A stretch of DNA of 64,000 nucleotides from positions 13,246,501-13,310,500 of the forward strand of contig NC_079368.1 of the NCBI RefSeq assembly GCF_021018895.1, read 5' to 3'. The position numbers and the translations under genes are program-made. Under the pieces are notes generated by a model, which made no database searches, had not been told where the DNA came from, and was given only the letters and a program-made list of their open reading frames with translations. The DNA comes from Seriola aureovittata (lineage: Eukaryota > Chordata > Actinopteri > Carangiformes > Carangidae). This document shows positions 40,091-51,802 of this stretch, one piece after another. Numbering within the stretch: the stretch's first letter is position 1; each line of letters begins with the position of its first letter.

Positions 40091-40355
40091 CCAGCTATAG
40101 CCTGTTCTGAGATTACTGTGCTATGAATGTAATGACTATGTGTTGCTATGTAACTATCTGATGCCAAGAAAGATTTCAACAAAATGCAGGCTAGCTTCAA
40201 CATGTGAATCGTAGCAGGTAGAAAATTGATAAATGCAATATATCAGCCTGTATGTGGCCTTAGAAGTGTACCATGTATTAATTAGTTTTATCTGGATGGT
40301 TATGGAAGATGCCAGATGAAAATTTAGCAAAACGGTGCCAGGGTAAACCCATATA

Positions 40356-40855
40356 NNNNNNNNNNNNNNNNNNNNNNNNNNNNNNNNNNNNNNNNNNNNN
40401 NNNNNNNNNNNNNNNNNNNNNNNNNNNNNNNNNNNNNNNNNNNNNNNNNNNNNNNNNNNNNNNNNNNNNNNNNNNNNNNNNNNNNNNNNNNNNNNNNNNN
40501 NNNNNNNNNNNNNNNNNNNNNNNNNNNNNNNNNNNNNNNNNNNNNNNNNNNNNNNNNNNNNNNNNNNNNNNNNNNNNNNNNNNNNNNNNNNNNNNNNNNN
40601 NNNNNNNNNNNNNNNNNNNNNNNNNNNNNNNNNNNNNNNNNNNNNNNNNNNNNNNNNNNNNNNNNNNNNNNNNNNNNNNNNNNNNNNNNNNNNNNNNNNN
40701 NNNNNNNNNNNNNNNNNNNNNNNNNNNNNNNNNNNNNNNNNNNNNNNNNNNNNNNNNNNNNNNNNNNNNNNNNNNNNNNNNNNNNNNNNNNNNNNNNNNN
40801 NNNNNNNNNNNNNNNNNNNNNNNNNNNNNNNNNNNNNNNNNNNNNNNNNNNNNNN
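40356..40855. other. assembly gap (500 N)
   Basis: Exactly 500 N, which suggests a placeholder of fixed or estimated size. Unique sequence is on its left and the satellite array begins at once on its right, so the satellite probably caused the break. Confidence 0.98.
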
Positions 40856-41804
40856 CATCAAACAAGATAGTAAAATAAGGCATAAAAGGTCATAAAAAGG
40901 TCATAAAAAGGTCATAAAAACATCAAATTATGGTTAGGAATCAAACAAGATAGTAAAATAAGGCATAAAAATGCCAAAAAATGTCATAGTATAGTATGGC
41001 ATGAATCGTCAAAAATACATCATAGTATATTATGGCATAAATCGTCAAAAATACATCATTGTATATTAAAGCATAAAAGGTCATAAAAAGGTCATAGTAA
41101 GGTTAGTCATCAAACGAGATGGTAAAGCAAGGCATAAAAATGCCAAAAAACATCATAGTATAGTATGGCAGAAAAATGCCAAAAAACATCATAGTATAGT
41201 ATGGCATAAATTCTCAAAAATATATCATTGTATATTAAGGCATAAAAATGCCAAAAAACATCATAGTATAGTATGGCAGAAAAATGCCAAAAAACATCAA
41301 AGTATAGTATGGCAGAAAAATGCCAAAAAACGTCATAGTATAGTATGGCATAAATCGTCAAAAATACATCATAGTATATTAAGGCATAAAAGGTCAAAAA
41401 TACATCATTGTATATTAAGGCATAAAAGGTCATAAAAAGGTCATAAAAAGGTCATAAAAAACGTCATAATATAGTAAGGCATAAATATGTCAAAAAACAT
41501 CAAAGTATAGTATAGCATAAAACATCGAAAAAAGGTACATTAAAAAGGCATAATATATTTATAGTAAGAAAAAAAAAAAATTCATAGTATAGTATGTCAT
41601 TAAAACGTCAAAAAAAAAAATTGGTATTATAGTAAGGCATAAAAAGTCATAATACAGTGAGACATTTAAACATAGTACTGTAAGGCACAAAAAGTGATAG
41701 TATAGTCTGTCATAAAAATTTCAAAAAAGCATCATACTATAAAAAGGAATAAAAACATCATAGTATAGCATTTCATAAAAAGTCATAGTATGTAATGAAA
41801 ATGT

Positions 41805-41842
<38 letters not shown>

Positions 41843-42834
41843 GTCACGGTATAGGAAGGAATAAAAATTCATAATATAGTAGGGCATAAGAAGTCAGGGT
41901 AGAGTAAGACATTAAAAAATAAAGTAAGGCAAAAAATAATCATTGTATAGTAAGGCATTAAAAGTCATAGCAAAGTAAGATATCAAAATATAGTTTAATA
42001 AGACATAAAATTCATAGTGCAGCGAGACAAAAACATAACATATAGTAAGAAATTAAGAGTCATTATAATGAGACAAAAGTCATAGTATAGTAAGACATAA
42101 AAACGGCATACTACTGCAAGGAATAAAAAGTCATAATATAGTAAAGGCATCAGAAGTCATGGTATAGTAAGGCATTAAAGTAATATTATGTCATGAAAAT
42201 TTCAAACATCATCATAGTATATTAACGCATAAAAAACGTCTTAATATAGTAAGACATGAACAGGTCATGGAATAGTAAGGCATAAAAAGTCACAGTAAAG
42301 TAAGATATAGTAGTGCAGCAAGACAAAAACATACTATAGTAAGAAAATAAAAAAAGTCATATTATAGTAAGGCATAAAACGACAAAGTATAAGGAAGAAA
42401 AAGTCATAGTATAGTAAGGAATAAGAAGTCATGGTATAGTAAGGTATAAAAAAAGTCAGTATAGTAAGGGATCAAAAGGGATAATAAGTAATAATAATAG
42501 TAAGGCATAAAAAAAAAATATCATAGTACAGTGAGGCATAAAAAGTCATAGTATAGTAAGGTCTAAAAATGTAATAGCATACTAAGGCATAGAGAAGTCA
42601 TGGTATAGTAAGGCATGAAAACTCAAAGAATAGTAAGGCCAAAAAATGTTATAGCATACTAAAAAGGCATAAAAAGTCATAGTACGGTAAAGCAAAAAAA
42701 AAATAAAAAAAAAAAAAAAAAGTTAAACTTTAGTAAAAAAATAGAAGCATAAAAAAAAGTAATTGTACAGTAAGACATAAAATGACAAAGGATAGTAGTC
42801 TAAGGCTTAAAAAGGTAATAGTATATTGAGGCAT
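40856..42834. repeat. degenerate AT-rich satellite/minisatellite array, left part
   Basis: Tandem units built from CATAGTATAGTAAGGCATAAAA. Near the left end the unit is about 36 bp and includes AAAAATGCCAAAAAACATC; farther right it shortens to about 25 bp (GGCATAAAAAGTCATAGTATA and spacer). Units are diverged, with A-runs up to 33 bp (41809-41841). The 36-bp period is a multiple of three, so the minus strand stays open for 107 codons at 41110-41433 as a 12-residue repeat (Tyr-Asp-Val-Phe-Trp-His-Phe type); this is a repeat artefact, not a gene. Confidence 0.93.
41809..41841. repeat. 33-base poly-A tract in the satellite
   Basis: 33 consecutive A bases between degenerate satellite units. Confidence 0.9.
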
Positions 42835-43393
42835 TGTAACAGACCGGAGGTAGAAGCAGATGCAACACACAACTCTCAGGATTCAGTTTTTGATATCCTT
42901 AAATATTCACCACAGGCAATGATTTAGGCTCCCAGGAACAGATAGCAGAAAATGGCACAGGCAAAAAATGTAACGTTTCTCCACGGGAAAACAGCAGTAT
43001 ACAGAAACTCACTTTCAAAGCGCTGCAGCAGGACAACGACCAAAAGCCACAGACAGAACCAAAAAACGCAATGCAAAGTTTCAAGGTCGGTTTCAGAAGG
43101 CTAGGTCGTTTACCGGGGAACAGGCGATGAAGGAGAAGCAAAGACAGGCTGTGTCGGCAACGTGAGATCCAAACGATGAATGCGGGAAAGTCTTGCATGG
43201 GAAACAGCGAAGAACAATCTGGCAGTGAGTGTGTGGAAAACTGGATACTAAATAGTGGCAGTCAAAGGGAATCAGGTGTGTGCGCAGGTAAGTGGCAGGT
43301 GTGTGTGATTGTCCTGATTGCAGTGGAACAGAGTGGAGCAGTCGTGTGGCAGAGTCAATTAATGAACTGAACTAAGAAGTGCAGGCTGTGACA
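42835..43393 (-). mobile_element. solo LTR (Gypsy-type) inserted in the satellite
   Basis: The 559-bp element begins TGTAACAG and ends CTGTGACA, i.e. TG...CA ends with an inverted terminal pair. It is flanked on both sides by GGCAT (42830-42834 and 43394-43398), a 5-bp target-site duplication. Its sequence is not satellite-like. On the minus strand it reads TGTCACAGCCTGCA...GCCAGATTGTTC...TGCATCTGC-TTCTACC...CTGTTACA, the layout of many fish Gypsy LTRs. No internal gag or pol region is present, so it is a solo LTR left by LTR-LTR recombination. Short open frames on either strand within it are not genes. Confidence 0.8.
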
Positions 43394-43650
43394 GGCATAA
43401 AAATTCATAGCATAGTAAGGCATAAAAATGTCTATACTATATTAAGGAATAAAAAGTTATAGTATAGTAAGGCATAAGAAGTCATGGTATAGTAAGTAAT
43501 TAAAATGTCATAGTATAGTAAGGCATAAAAACATCTTAGTATAGTAAGGCACATAAACGTGATAATATAGTAAGACATAAAAGAGTCATAGCATAGTAAG
43601 GCATAAAAACATAGTTGTATAGCAAGGCATACAAAGTCATAGCATAGTAT
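43394..43650. repeat. satellite array, right part
   Basis: Continuation of the 25-bp GGCATAAAAAGTCATAGTATA-type units after the solo LTR, ending at about 43650 where unique sequence resumes (TCTTGATGACATTTTCATTT). A 78-codon minus-strand open frame over it is a repeat artefact. Confidence 0.93.
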
Positions 43651-44550
43651 TCTTGATGACATTTTCATTTGAGTTTTGGGACAGATTCAACTCATAATTT
43701 GATATATCCACTATTTTATATTTACTCCCACTAGCAACCTGACTGCTAGCCTAAAGAAGTCAGAAGCCAGGGTTACCTTACTAGTTAACACTAGCTAACA
43801 TGGTTAAATAACATCCGTTGACATTTTTCTGGTTACGTTGTTTACCATTGTGATATTCTCACATGACGTGAACCTTCAGATCACCCCAACTAGCTCAAAT
43901 GCTAGCATGCTTAAATCAGTTGTCTTGGAGACATAGCCTCTTGAAGTATAAATATGACTTCACTCCAAATGTAGTGTGAACAAGTTCACTCTAATATTGG
44001 TAGGGACATGTCCCTACTGTCCATATGCAAACCTACACACTCGGTGCATACAGGCATTTCCTGTAGGCAGAGCAAATCAGTCTAAACTTGATTCACATCG
44101 AAATTGCATAATTACATGAAGTAATTTGGTCGTTCATTCAGGGCCATCACTAGCTTGAACTAACGCTATATCTCATTTTCACAAAATGTCTCATCATATG
44201 GTGCAATTCAGTGAAAAGTATCATGGAACCAGACAATGTGAAAAGCCAAGATATAAAGTTAACAAGAAAGAAAAAGTTAATGAGGAAATTTAAGAGCAGT
44301 GTTGCACTGTTGCAGAAATTAGTGTGACGGTTTGAATAAACTGCTCAAGTCCTCAAGTTAGACTTAAAACACACCATTAAATTTTGCTCTTGAGACTGTC
44401 ATTAGTATGCAGATGTTATAGGACTTTCTCGCCACAGCTCTATCAAGAGATCTCTCTCTTAACTAGAGACACTGGTTCATTCAAGATGCTATCTTCTTAT
44501 GGAACATCCTTTTCTGTCATTTCATTATCTCCTCTTGTTATGATGACATA

Positions 44551-44965
44551 CAGTGCTGTCCAAGTTATTTAGGTACTAGTTCAAGTAAAGATGTTTGTAT
44601 TTACTGAATTAACTTTATGCAAGGAGCAGAAAACAAAAGAGCTAAATCACATCAATATGTGGTGTTCCTTGGTACACTTGTGCACAGTTTCTGAAGGTAC
44701 TGGGCAGATAGGTTGTTCTAAGCATGTTGGAGAACTTGCCACACTTCTTCTGTGGATTAAGTCTTTCTTAATGTCTTTTATCTCTTCATGTAACTCCATG
44801 ATGTTGAGAACAGGGCCCTGTGGGGGCCAGACCATCTATGTCAGGACTCCTTGTTCATCTTGTCTCAGAAGACAGTCATTTATGACTCTGGCTGTATGTT
44901 TGGGGTCATTGTCATAATGGATAATGATTTTAGAACTGACTGGATGCCTCCCTGTTTTGTACCGT
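44551..44965 (-). mobile_element. Tc1/mariner-superfamily fragment, DD38E type (3' end)
   Basis: The right transposon end starts at a TA site (44549-44550) with CAGTGCTGTCCAAGTTATTT, read as the terminal repeat on the minus strand. Just inside, the minus strand encodes the C-terminal third of a transposase. Homology fades at about 44960, so the 5' two-thirds and the other terminal repeat are missing. Confidence 0.8.
44644..44960 (-). pseudogene. Tc1-family transposase C-terminal pseudogene (DD38E spacing)
   Basis: The minus strand reads HYDNDPKHTARVINDCLL, then EQGVLT, an in-frame stop, MVWPPQGPVLNIMELHEEIK, and a tail with Cys, Pro and Ser ending in a stop near 44644. The second catalytic Asp (HYD) and the Glu (NIME) are both present, and 38 residues lie between them, counting the stop. 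The usual Pro-Asp-Leu-Asn is Pro-Val-Leu-Asn. Tc1 has 34 residues here; 38 is the spacing reported for the DD38E/Intruder branch. The premature stop and 5' truncation make it inactive. Open frames on the opposite strand (44591-44917) are shadows. Confidence 0.75.
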
Positions 44966-47900
44966 GTGATGGTACCATGTGATAAAAACCAGTTAAAACC
45001 CCTTAAATCACTGTCACCTCAATCATACATCCATTCTAAATCATGCTAAATTATACACATGCACATTGCTATATAGCCAACATTAACATTAACAGCTATT
45101 CCCTTTCCAGTCTAGTGCACATTCACCATTAAACTTGATTCATTTCCAGGGCTGTCAGTGGTGGAAAGCAACCCTCATGTTTTGCTTCTATTAATATAAC
45201 TAATTTCCTTCTTCTGGAGTTATCAAGCTAACCAGTTCGCCCCGGCCCAGTATGCCTATCTTGGCACTTTCGTGTACCAAGTCACTGTTGCATCCAGTCT
45301 GCCCTGAAAAAGTATCAGAAGGTGTGTAATGACCTATTGTGAAGGCAACAGTGGCTGAAACTCTTGGAAAGACTGGTAAGTCAACAGCGATTAATGCCAT
45401 CGTTGGCTATATAGCAATAGAAAAACTTACAAATAGCCCCTTTGAATTCTAGGAAGAAAACAATATTGCAAATGCTGTTTATCATAGATTTGGATATAAA
45501 ACAATGCATGAAAACAATGAATATGGTATATATCATTGTACAATTTTCACCATCTGGATCTACAGCATGAGTCCAATATCATAAATACTATAATTTAGTG
45601 TAGATGGCCGTTATCAGATGCACACTGCTTCAAATTGTTGGTTCACTACTAGCGACAGTGCTGGGTGCACTATCTGAGCTGCTTTTTCAGTTTGTGCTGT
45701 GGAGCCAAACATACATTGCATCCAAGTCAAACAGTGTTGCTCTATGGCACACACGGATAATTGGTAAATTCTCACAGCCTAAGGCCATGAATATTATGTG
45801 TCAACAAATGAGACTGCAGACACTGGCTTATCATGGCTCTCAGCATCTGCGACTGTAAAAACTTCAGCACAGTTGCTCTGCATTAAACCCGTTATTTTAT
45901 GGTTTGAGGGGGCTACAGTGGGGTTTTTCCATGAAGCCATACCTAATTCTTGAGGACTTAAGACATTCAATTTTGCATGGTTTCATTTGCCAACATCCTA
46001 ATTCGGCTGTAGTACACTGGAAAAACTCTCATAAAGACCAAAGACTTGGCACTTCTTGTCAAAACGCTTTCTCTAAACAATGAGAAAATCTGTGCTTAAA
46101 TCGTGGTCGTATAATTTTCTATATCCAGCCAGCTACTCAGTTTGTGTCTGAGTTACAACAACAAACTGAGTGTAACTGAAATTTTTCAAAGTCTTTCTCT
46201 CTTAATTTATTTGGAGATAGCAAATGCCAACCAGAATTCGGAGTAGTGTGACTGTCAAATGGGTGTCAAAGTGTGCACATGGATGCTGTGAAAACACCTG
46301 GAAGAGAGAAAAAAGAGGAAAGAAAATCAAACACCAAATCTTAACTCTGACTCCAGCTGCTCTTCCAAACAGGCTGAACTGCTCAGTCACTGCTGCTGGC
46401 ATCATCGCAGACGGAAACACGCCCGCTCACTTATCGCACCCACTTTCCAGCTCAGTGTCTCCCAGTGCATCACGCTAAACCCCTCATCATCTAGTGCATT
46501 GGTGTGTAGCAGTGATTGGATAATGACTCATATGTAAATACTTGAATATCTAAGCTGAAGTTTTTCTCCTCTTCAGACTGTAGTAGGTGCTGCAGAAGTT
46601 CACACACTGCCTTCTCAGAGCTGGAGTTTCCAGGACAACATAACACAATGCGACCCATTTTTGTGTCTGCTCTTGAATAGAGGCCAGTCATCCAAGCTCT
46701 GCAGATGGCACATTTATATTCATTTCACAAATGGTACACAATTCTGAAGGATCTGTTGTGGTGTGTTATGGGAGGTTTTCATTTGCATCATTTTGAATCC
46801 AAAATTGAATTAAACCAAAAAAAAGTTACTAAAGTAAAATATGGCAAAATAGTGGCAGACTTTTTTTATGGCAGCCAGTGAAAGATAAAAACTGCATAGA
46901 TTACAGTTCCTTCATAGCTTTCTCTTATATTTCTGCCCCATTTTCCTTTGAAGTCATGAAATTCTGCCCATGTATGTCCCTGTGACCTAGAGCAGGTCAC
47001 GAGATTAATTGCCTTGGCATTCCTGGTGATCCTTCTTCCACCTTAAGGTTCTTTAAGTATGGGCATCACACACCAGACTGGAAAGTCATGGTCTGGAAGG
47101 AGTGACCCCCCCTGGAATAAAACACCCAGATGGAAGAAAGTAGTAAGAGAAATTAGACATAAGGAAAGCTACAGTGTGACATTAGATGGCCTGTGCAGTA
47201 CAGATACTTCAGAATTCTGCCCCATGCAGGATATTGGATGGTTTGTCTACTCATGTGTGAAAGCATTGAAGGGCTCTGGGGGCTTTAGGAGAAAATGCTT
47301 GATGATCCACGTCTTGTAGGCCCATAGTTTAGCCTGGCAGCAGCACTGATAAAACAGGCATTTTTTCCTGGATTTTGATTGTCTTTGATTCAAAATACAA
47401 GACTAAGGGAAATCAATAGAGTTATTAGAATCATGCTTCTTGCTGGGAAACCAAACATTCAATAAAGTGATGTTCTAACATGTTTGTTTTTTGTTTGTTT
47501 TTTTCATTATCAATACCCATTTTATGGAACATCTTTTTTTCATCATCATTTTGGCCACAAGAGGCTGAAGTACAAGTAGGACTAAAGCATTCATGTGTTC
47601 TTTCTTTAATTGCTCCATATACTCTAAACACAAGGTACATAATTCACCTGTTTTTGCAGATGAAAAAAAAAAGGAATGTAGAAAAAAAGATTCCATTAAA
47701 ATGTATTTTTTCACCTTCTAATATTTCTGTTTGTCACCTGTTTTTACGCATAAGAAAAATGTTACTTTAGAAAGACTATTGTGACAGCAAAAAAAAAAAG
47801 AAAAAGAAAAAAACTTTTAACAGTTCTTAAGACTTAAACAAAGGCAAGAAAACAATTTAGATCACCAATTTTATTTTTCTCACTTGCCTTTCAGGGCTTC

Positions 47901-49617
47901 CGTACCATGTCTATGATTTAAGAGAAAAAACAAAACAACTTGCAATAACGCTTTAATCTGGGTCTGTTGCTTTGCAATTCTTTTTCCCATTAACTCTTGT
48001 TGATAGGGATTAGGCCCCCTGAACTCGACATCAATGGTGTTAAAGGCAGACAGGATCCATTCAAAGATGATTAACAAATGGAAATGTGCTAACTGCTTGT
48101 CTCAGACCCTGACCCTGATTTAAATATAGCTTGTCCACTACAACTGATCCTGATTCTTTGACTGTGACCTGGTGTCTTGCCTTCTGGCCGTGCTGCAGCA
48201 TGTTCAATAATGCAGGGCCAGAAAGCAGCAGTGGTGGTGGTGGTGGAGGGGGCATGAGTTAAGAGCCTTCCTCAATACCACTTCACTCCTTCTTAAGCAA
48301 ACAGAACAAAAGGTGAAAGGATCAGGCAGGAAACAGGGGATCTTAACAAACTCAAGACAAAAGACAACTTGAGCATAGGGGAAGCCTTGGTGTCCAAATA
48401 TGTGGAGGGTAGCAAGAAACTGAAAAAATGTTGACTTAAATCACCACAATATATTTTCTCCCATGTGTGTTTACTCCACAGTCCAGTGGAGAGAGTCTGA
48501 GATGGTGCCTTAAAGATCAAATCAACCGTGTACATTTAATATCATGGTAAAAAAAAAAAAGTAATTTCCTCTTACCAGACCATCTGAGATTTTGCTGGAG
48601 CTCACTGACCTCGCAGCTGGACTGAGCAGCGGGGTGATTTCGGGGGAGGAGTGCTAACACTGAGCATAGACCAATGTGCTCCAAACTGACCAGAGACTCA
48701 CTGAACCTAATTACTGCCATTACGTAGGATTTTTACAGGGAACGATCCACTAATGGAATTTATAATCACCTTGTTTAAAAGCTGGAGCTGTTGGTTTGGG
48801 TACATTTTAATCAGATTGGTGCAAAGGTTTGCTCAACAAAAAAAAAGACATCATCACCGTGGGTGAATAGAATGGCTTGTTCTGGAGAAAAAGAGACACC
48901 TCAGTTATCTTAGCTCAACAAACCCTCATTGGATACATCTCATGAGAGGAAAATTTCCATACTTTAAATGTTTAAATCCCGTCTTTTCATCTGTCCAGCA
49001 TTCAATTTACAAGCTCCATTGGAAGAGGATTTTTACTTTCAAGCACAGATGACTTCTACCCAAAGCTACTATTCATGCTCCTTTGCCTATTCATCCATTC
49101 ACTATTATTAAGCCAATTTCCATTCAGCTTATTTTTTTGCCTTTTCAAATAAACTCATTAACTGTATCTTTTGTTGTGGGGTCTCCTGAGAGAGGACATA
49201 AAAGCAAGGATATACCATAGTTCCAGACAGCACTGTAGCACTTTCAGGACTGCAGATTGAACAACACAATATTTCACTCCCAAGTGTGTCCGAATATCCA
49301 GAATTATCAAACGGAAGCATAAAAAGAAAGCTTTAGTGCCACACTCAGCAGTCACAATTCAGCAACACTCATCTCAAAAGATGGAACTTTGCAAAGATGA
49401 AGAGTTAGGGCTAAATTCTTTGTGCATGTGACAGTAATGAAGTGAATTCAGGTAAAAGCCATTATCCCTTGGTGATTTTACAAGATGAAGACAAAAGTGT
49501 GCAGAAGTTTTAGAAATTATACTTTGCAGTATGAAAAACCCGATGTGTGGATTGTGGTAAACCACAGTAAAGTTTCAGTGTTTTTAAATATATTGATCCA
49601 TGTAGTGCCCCTGCATA

Positions 49618-49753
49618 CAGTGGTGGAAGAAATATTCAGATCATTTACTCTTCTAACTGAAATTAAAATGATTTTTTTTTGTCTTCTAGAGAATACATAC
49701 GTAGGATAGAGACACCTCAGAATTGTACTTAAGTGCAGTACTTTCCACTACTG
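49618..49753. mobile_element. hAT-type MITE with 8-bp target duplication
   Basis: Ends are CAGTGGTGGAAG on the left and CTTTCCACTACTG on the right, an imperfect inverted pair. Flanks are CCTGCATA (49610-49617) and CCTGTATA (49754-49761), an 8-bp duplication with one mismatch, as expected for hAT insertions. The internal AGAATTGTACTTAAGTGCAG next to the right end matches a common fish MITE family. It is only 136 bp, so it is internally deleted and noncoding. Confidence 0.8.
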
Positions 49754-51698
49754 CCTGTATATGGTATTTGGCACAAATCTCTGAAAAACAGTAAAACAAA
49801 AATCTGCATTTCTTATTTTGCACCATTCAAAAGACTGTGTCTCTGTTGAACCCAGTCAATAAAAAAATCATCTGAAGAGTGCATCTTTATAGTGTATGCC
49901 ATCATACTCTGACTTTCTTGCTGCTTTGTTACAACACACATGTATTTATGTAATGAGTCATCCCAGTGCAACATTATGCAATGCACCGCACAGTGGGTGT
50001 TTTTCAGTACACAGCCTAAGATGCAGTAAGTGTACATCCCCCTACCTACCCTGCCCTCTTTTGTTTTTGTGCCTCTTTGATGTATTGTAAATTGTATTCC
50101 TGCGAGGACACACATGAACTGCAGGTATCAAAGGGGCCGTTCAGAATATACATATTCCATTTAGTATTATCAAAAAATTTGTATTTTAAACAGAAAATGT
50201 GATGTTATGGTATAAAAGGTCAGGAGAGAGACTAGTGCATACATTATGAGCATACAAATAGCAGTGATTGCTTCCACCTACCCTTTCCAACCTGCCTCCC
50301 TGCTCAAACTCATTTGTATAAAGAAGTGAAAAGGGAGTATGATGAGTGCAATGGTGCTATCTGCTGTTCACTGGGTTACACTGCACCGAATTACATCCTG
50401 CACCTGGATGTTAGAAAGCATGTGGGTGGGAAAAGGAAGCAAACATCCCCACAAAATGCAACATACTTTAACCTTCATTATCACATTCAGAATGAAGGAT
50501 CTTTTTTCTCAAGTTTCAGATTTAATCACTCACTAATTCAAACTACACACGTAGGATATTCTTTTAGTCTGAGAGCTGCAGAGCTACAACTGCTACTTAC
50601 TCCTCTTTGTTAACACCCTGTTTCATATGTTTTTTCAACGATTGCACAGAGTATGGTTATGTAGAGTATCTTTTGTATCCATGTATGATGTATTAATATA
50701 AGGTATTTTCGACAAAGACACAGTAAGTAAAGACAAGGGCAATCTATTTAAGCAGGCATTGTTACCTCAATTTGAGGAAAAAAAAAAACCTTGTGGGCCC
50801 ATTAACTGTACAGACAGCTCCACCTGCTGTTTAGACTCTATTTATTACCCACAGCAGCTCTGTTGGGGCAGAATAGATATCTTCTTTTGGATGAATTTAC
50901 TGCATCTATCTTTCTTCCAGAGTCTTTAAATGCAGCATCCTTTTGGTAGGTGATAAAGGAGCTGGATACAATCATCCTCAGCGTAGAACGGTGCATTTCG
51001 CAGCAAGCAGGCTGATAAACATCTTACTCAGTGGAGAGCATCACTCCGTGGTGTAACATAACACACACATCCCTAAATGGTGTGTTGTTTAATCCCTCTC
51101 GCTCCCCTCCTTGTTCTTTACATGTTCTTTATGTTCTCTTATGTCTCACTACCTGAATGTGGGGGTGGTCCCATCCCATTACCAGCCCCCAAAGAGATGA
51201 ACGATATCCCTATAGTGATATCCATCACGGCATTGGCCCTTCAGAGACTAATAAGGGGAGAAAAACTGGGGCACCTGGAGGCGGCAGTGATTGATGATGT
51301 GCTGAGGTCAATGTGACCAGCCAATCATAGCTCAATAAGGCCTATACCAAGCACGATCGTCTCAGGCCTGTTGCTGTGTGGGTGAAAAAGACAGGTTGTC
51401 AGGGTATAACAGTATAACAGTTTAATTTGAATGTGGTTATTCTCATGTTTGGATCTGCAACAAGTGAAAATGGTGCCACCAGGAATCAAATGCCCATTGT
51501 GGATTGGGCAGAGGAAGGAATGAAACACGTTTACCTGCATTCACACAGCTGTCTGCTCCCTGCTGCTACGTGGTGGCATGTAATCCACAGGATGCCTTTG
51601 ATTTCTTTGTACTGTCATTGTCTGTTCAAACATAACCATCAGAGCCAGCAAGAAGAGAACATGTGTTTATATATTGTACAATACAGACACACACACAA

Positions 51699-51699
<1 letters not shown>

Positions 51700-51757
<58 letters not shown>
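51700..51757. repeat. (CA)29 microsatellite
   Basis: Uninterrupted CA repeats, preceded by shorter interrupted CA at 51686-51697. Open frames through it on both strands are His-Thr or Cys-Val repeats and not genes. Confidence 0.95.
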
Positions 51758-51758
<1 letters not shown>

Positions 51759-51766
51759 CTATATAT

Positions 51767-51802
51767 AAGGATATATATATATATATATATATATATATCC
51801 TT
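51767..51802. repeat. (AT)14 microsatellite forming a perfect 36-bp palindrome
   Basis: AAGG, fourteen AT units and CCTT form a perfectly self-complementary 36-bp stretch, ten bases from the (CA)29 tract. Confidence 0.92.

Larger units (their letters stand above)
25269..40355. other. gene-poor region downstream of edil3
   Basis: About 15 kb with no exon I can recognise. Contents are AT-rich unique sequence, A-runs (e.g. around 29310-29327), and the repeats listed separately (30.3-30.7 and 38.4-38.87 kb, possible repeat at 39.9-40.1 kb). Two short coding-like stretches (35.2-35.6 and 36.1-36.4 kb) are discussed as findings. In other vertebrates the region distal to EDIL3 is also gene-poor, with COX7C the next gene in mammals; I saw no trace of it here. 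Confidence 0.6.

Noticed and set aside
40154..40883. Long open frames of about 190-235 codons on both strands
   Set aside because: They consist almost entirely of undetermined bases in the assembly gap.
41110..41433. 107-codon minus-strand open frame
   Set aside because: It is a translation of 36-bp satellite units; no domain and no start context.
42899..43370. Open frames of 99 and 64 codons on opposite strands
   Set aside because: Both lie mostly inside the solo LTR; LTRs of this kind do not code for protein.
43432..43668. 78-codon minus-strand open frame
   Set aside because: Satellite translation again (Tyr/Leu/Phe repeat).
44591..44917. 108-codon + frame
   Set aside because: Antisense shadow of the minus-strand transposase fragment.
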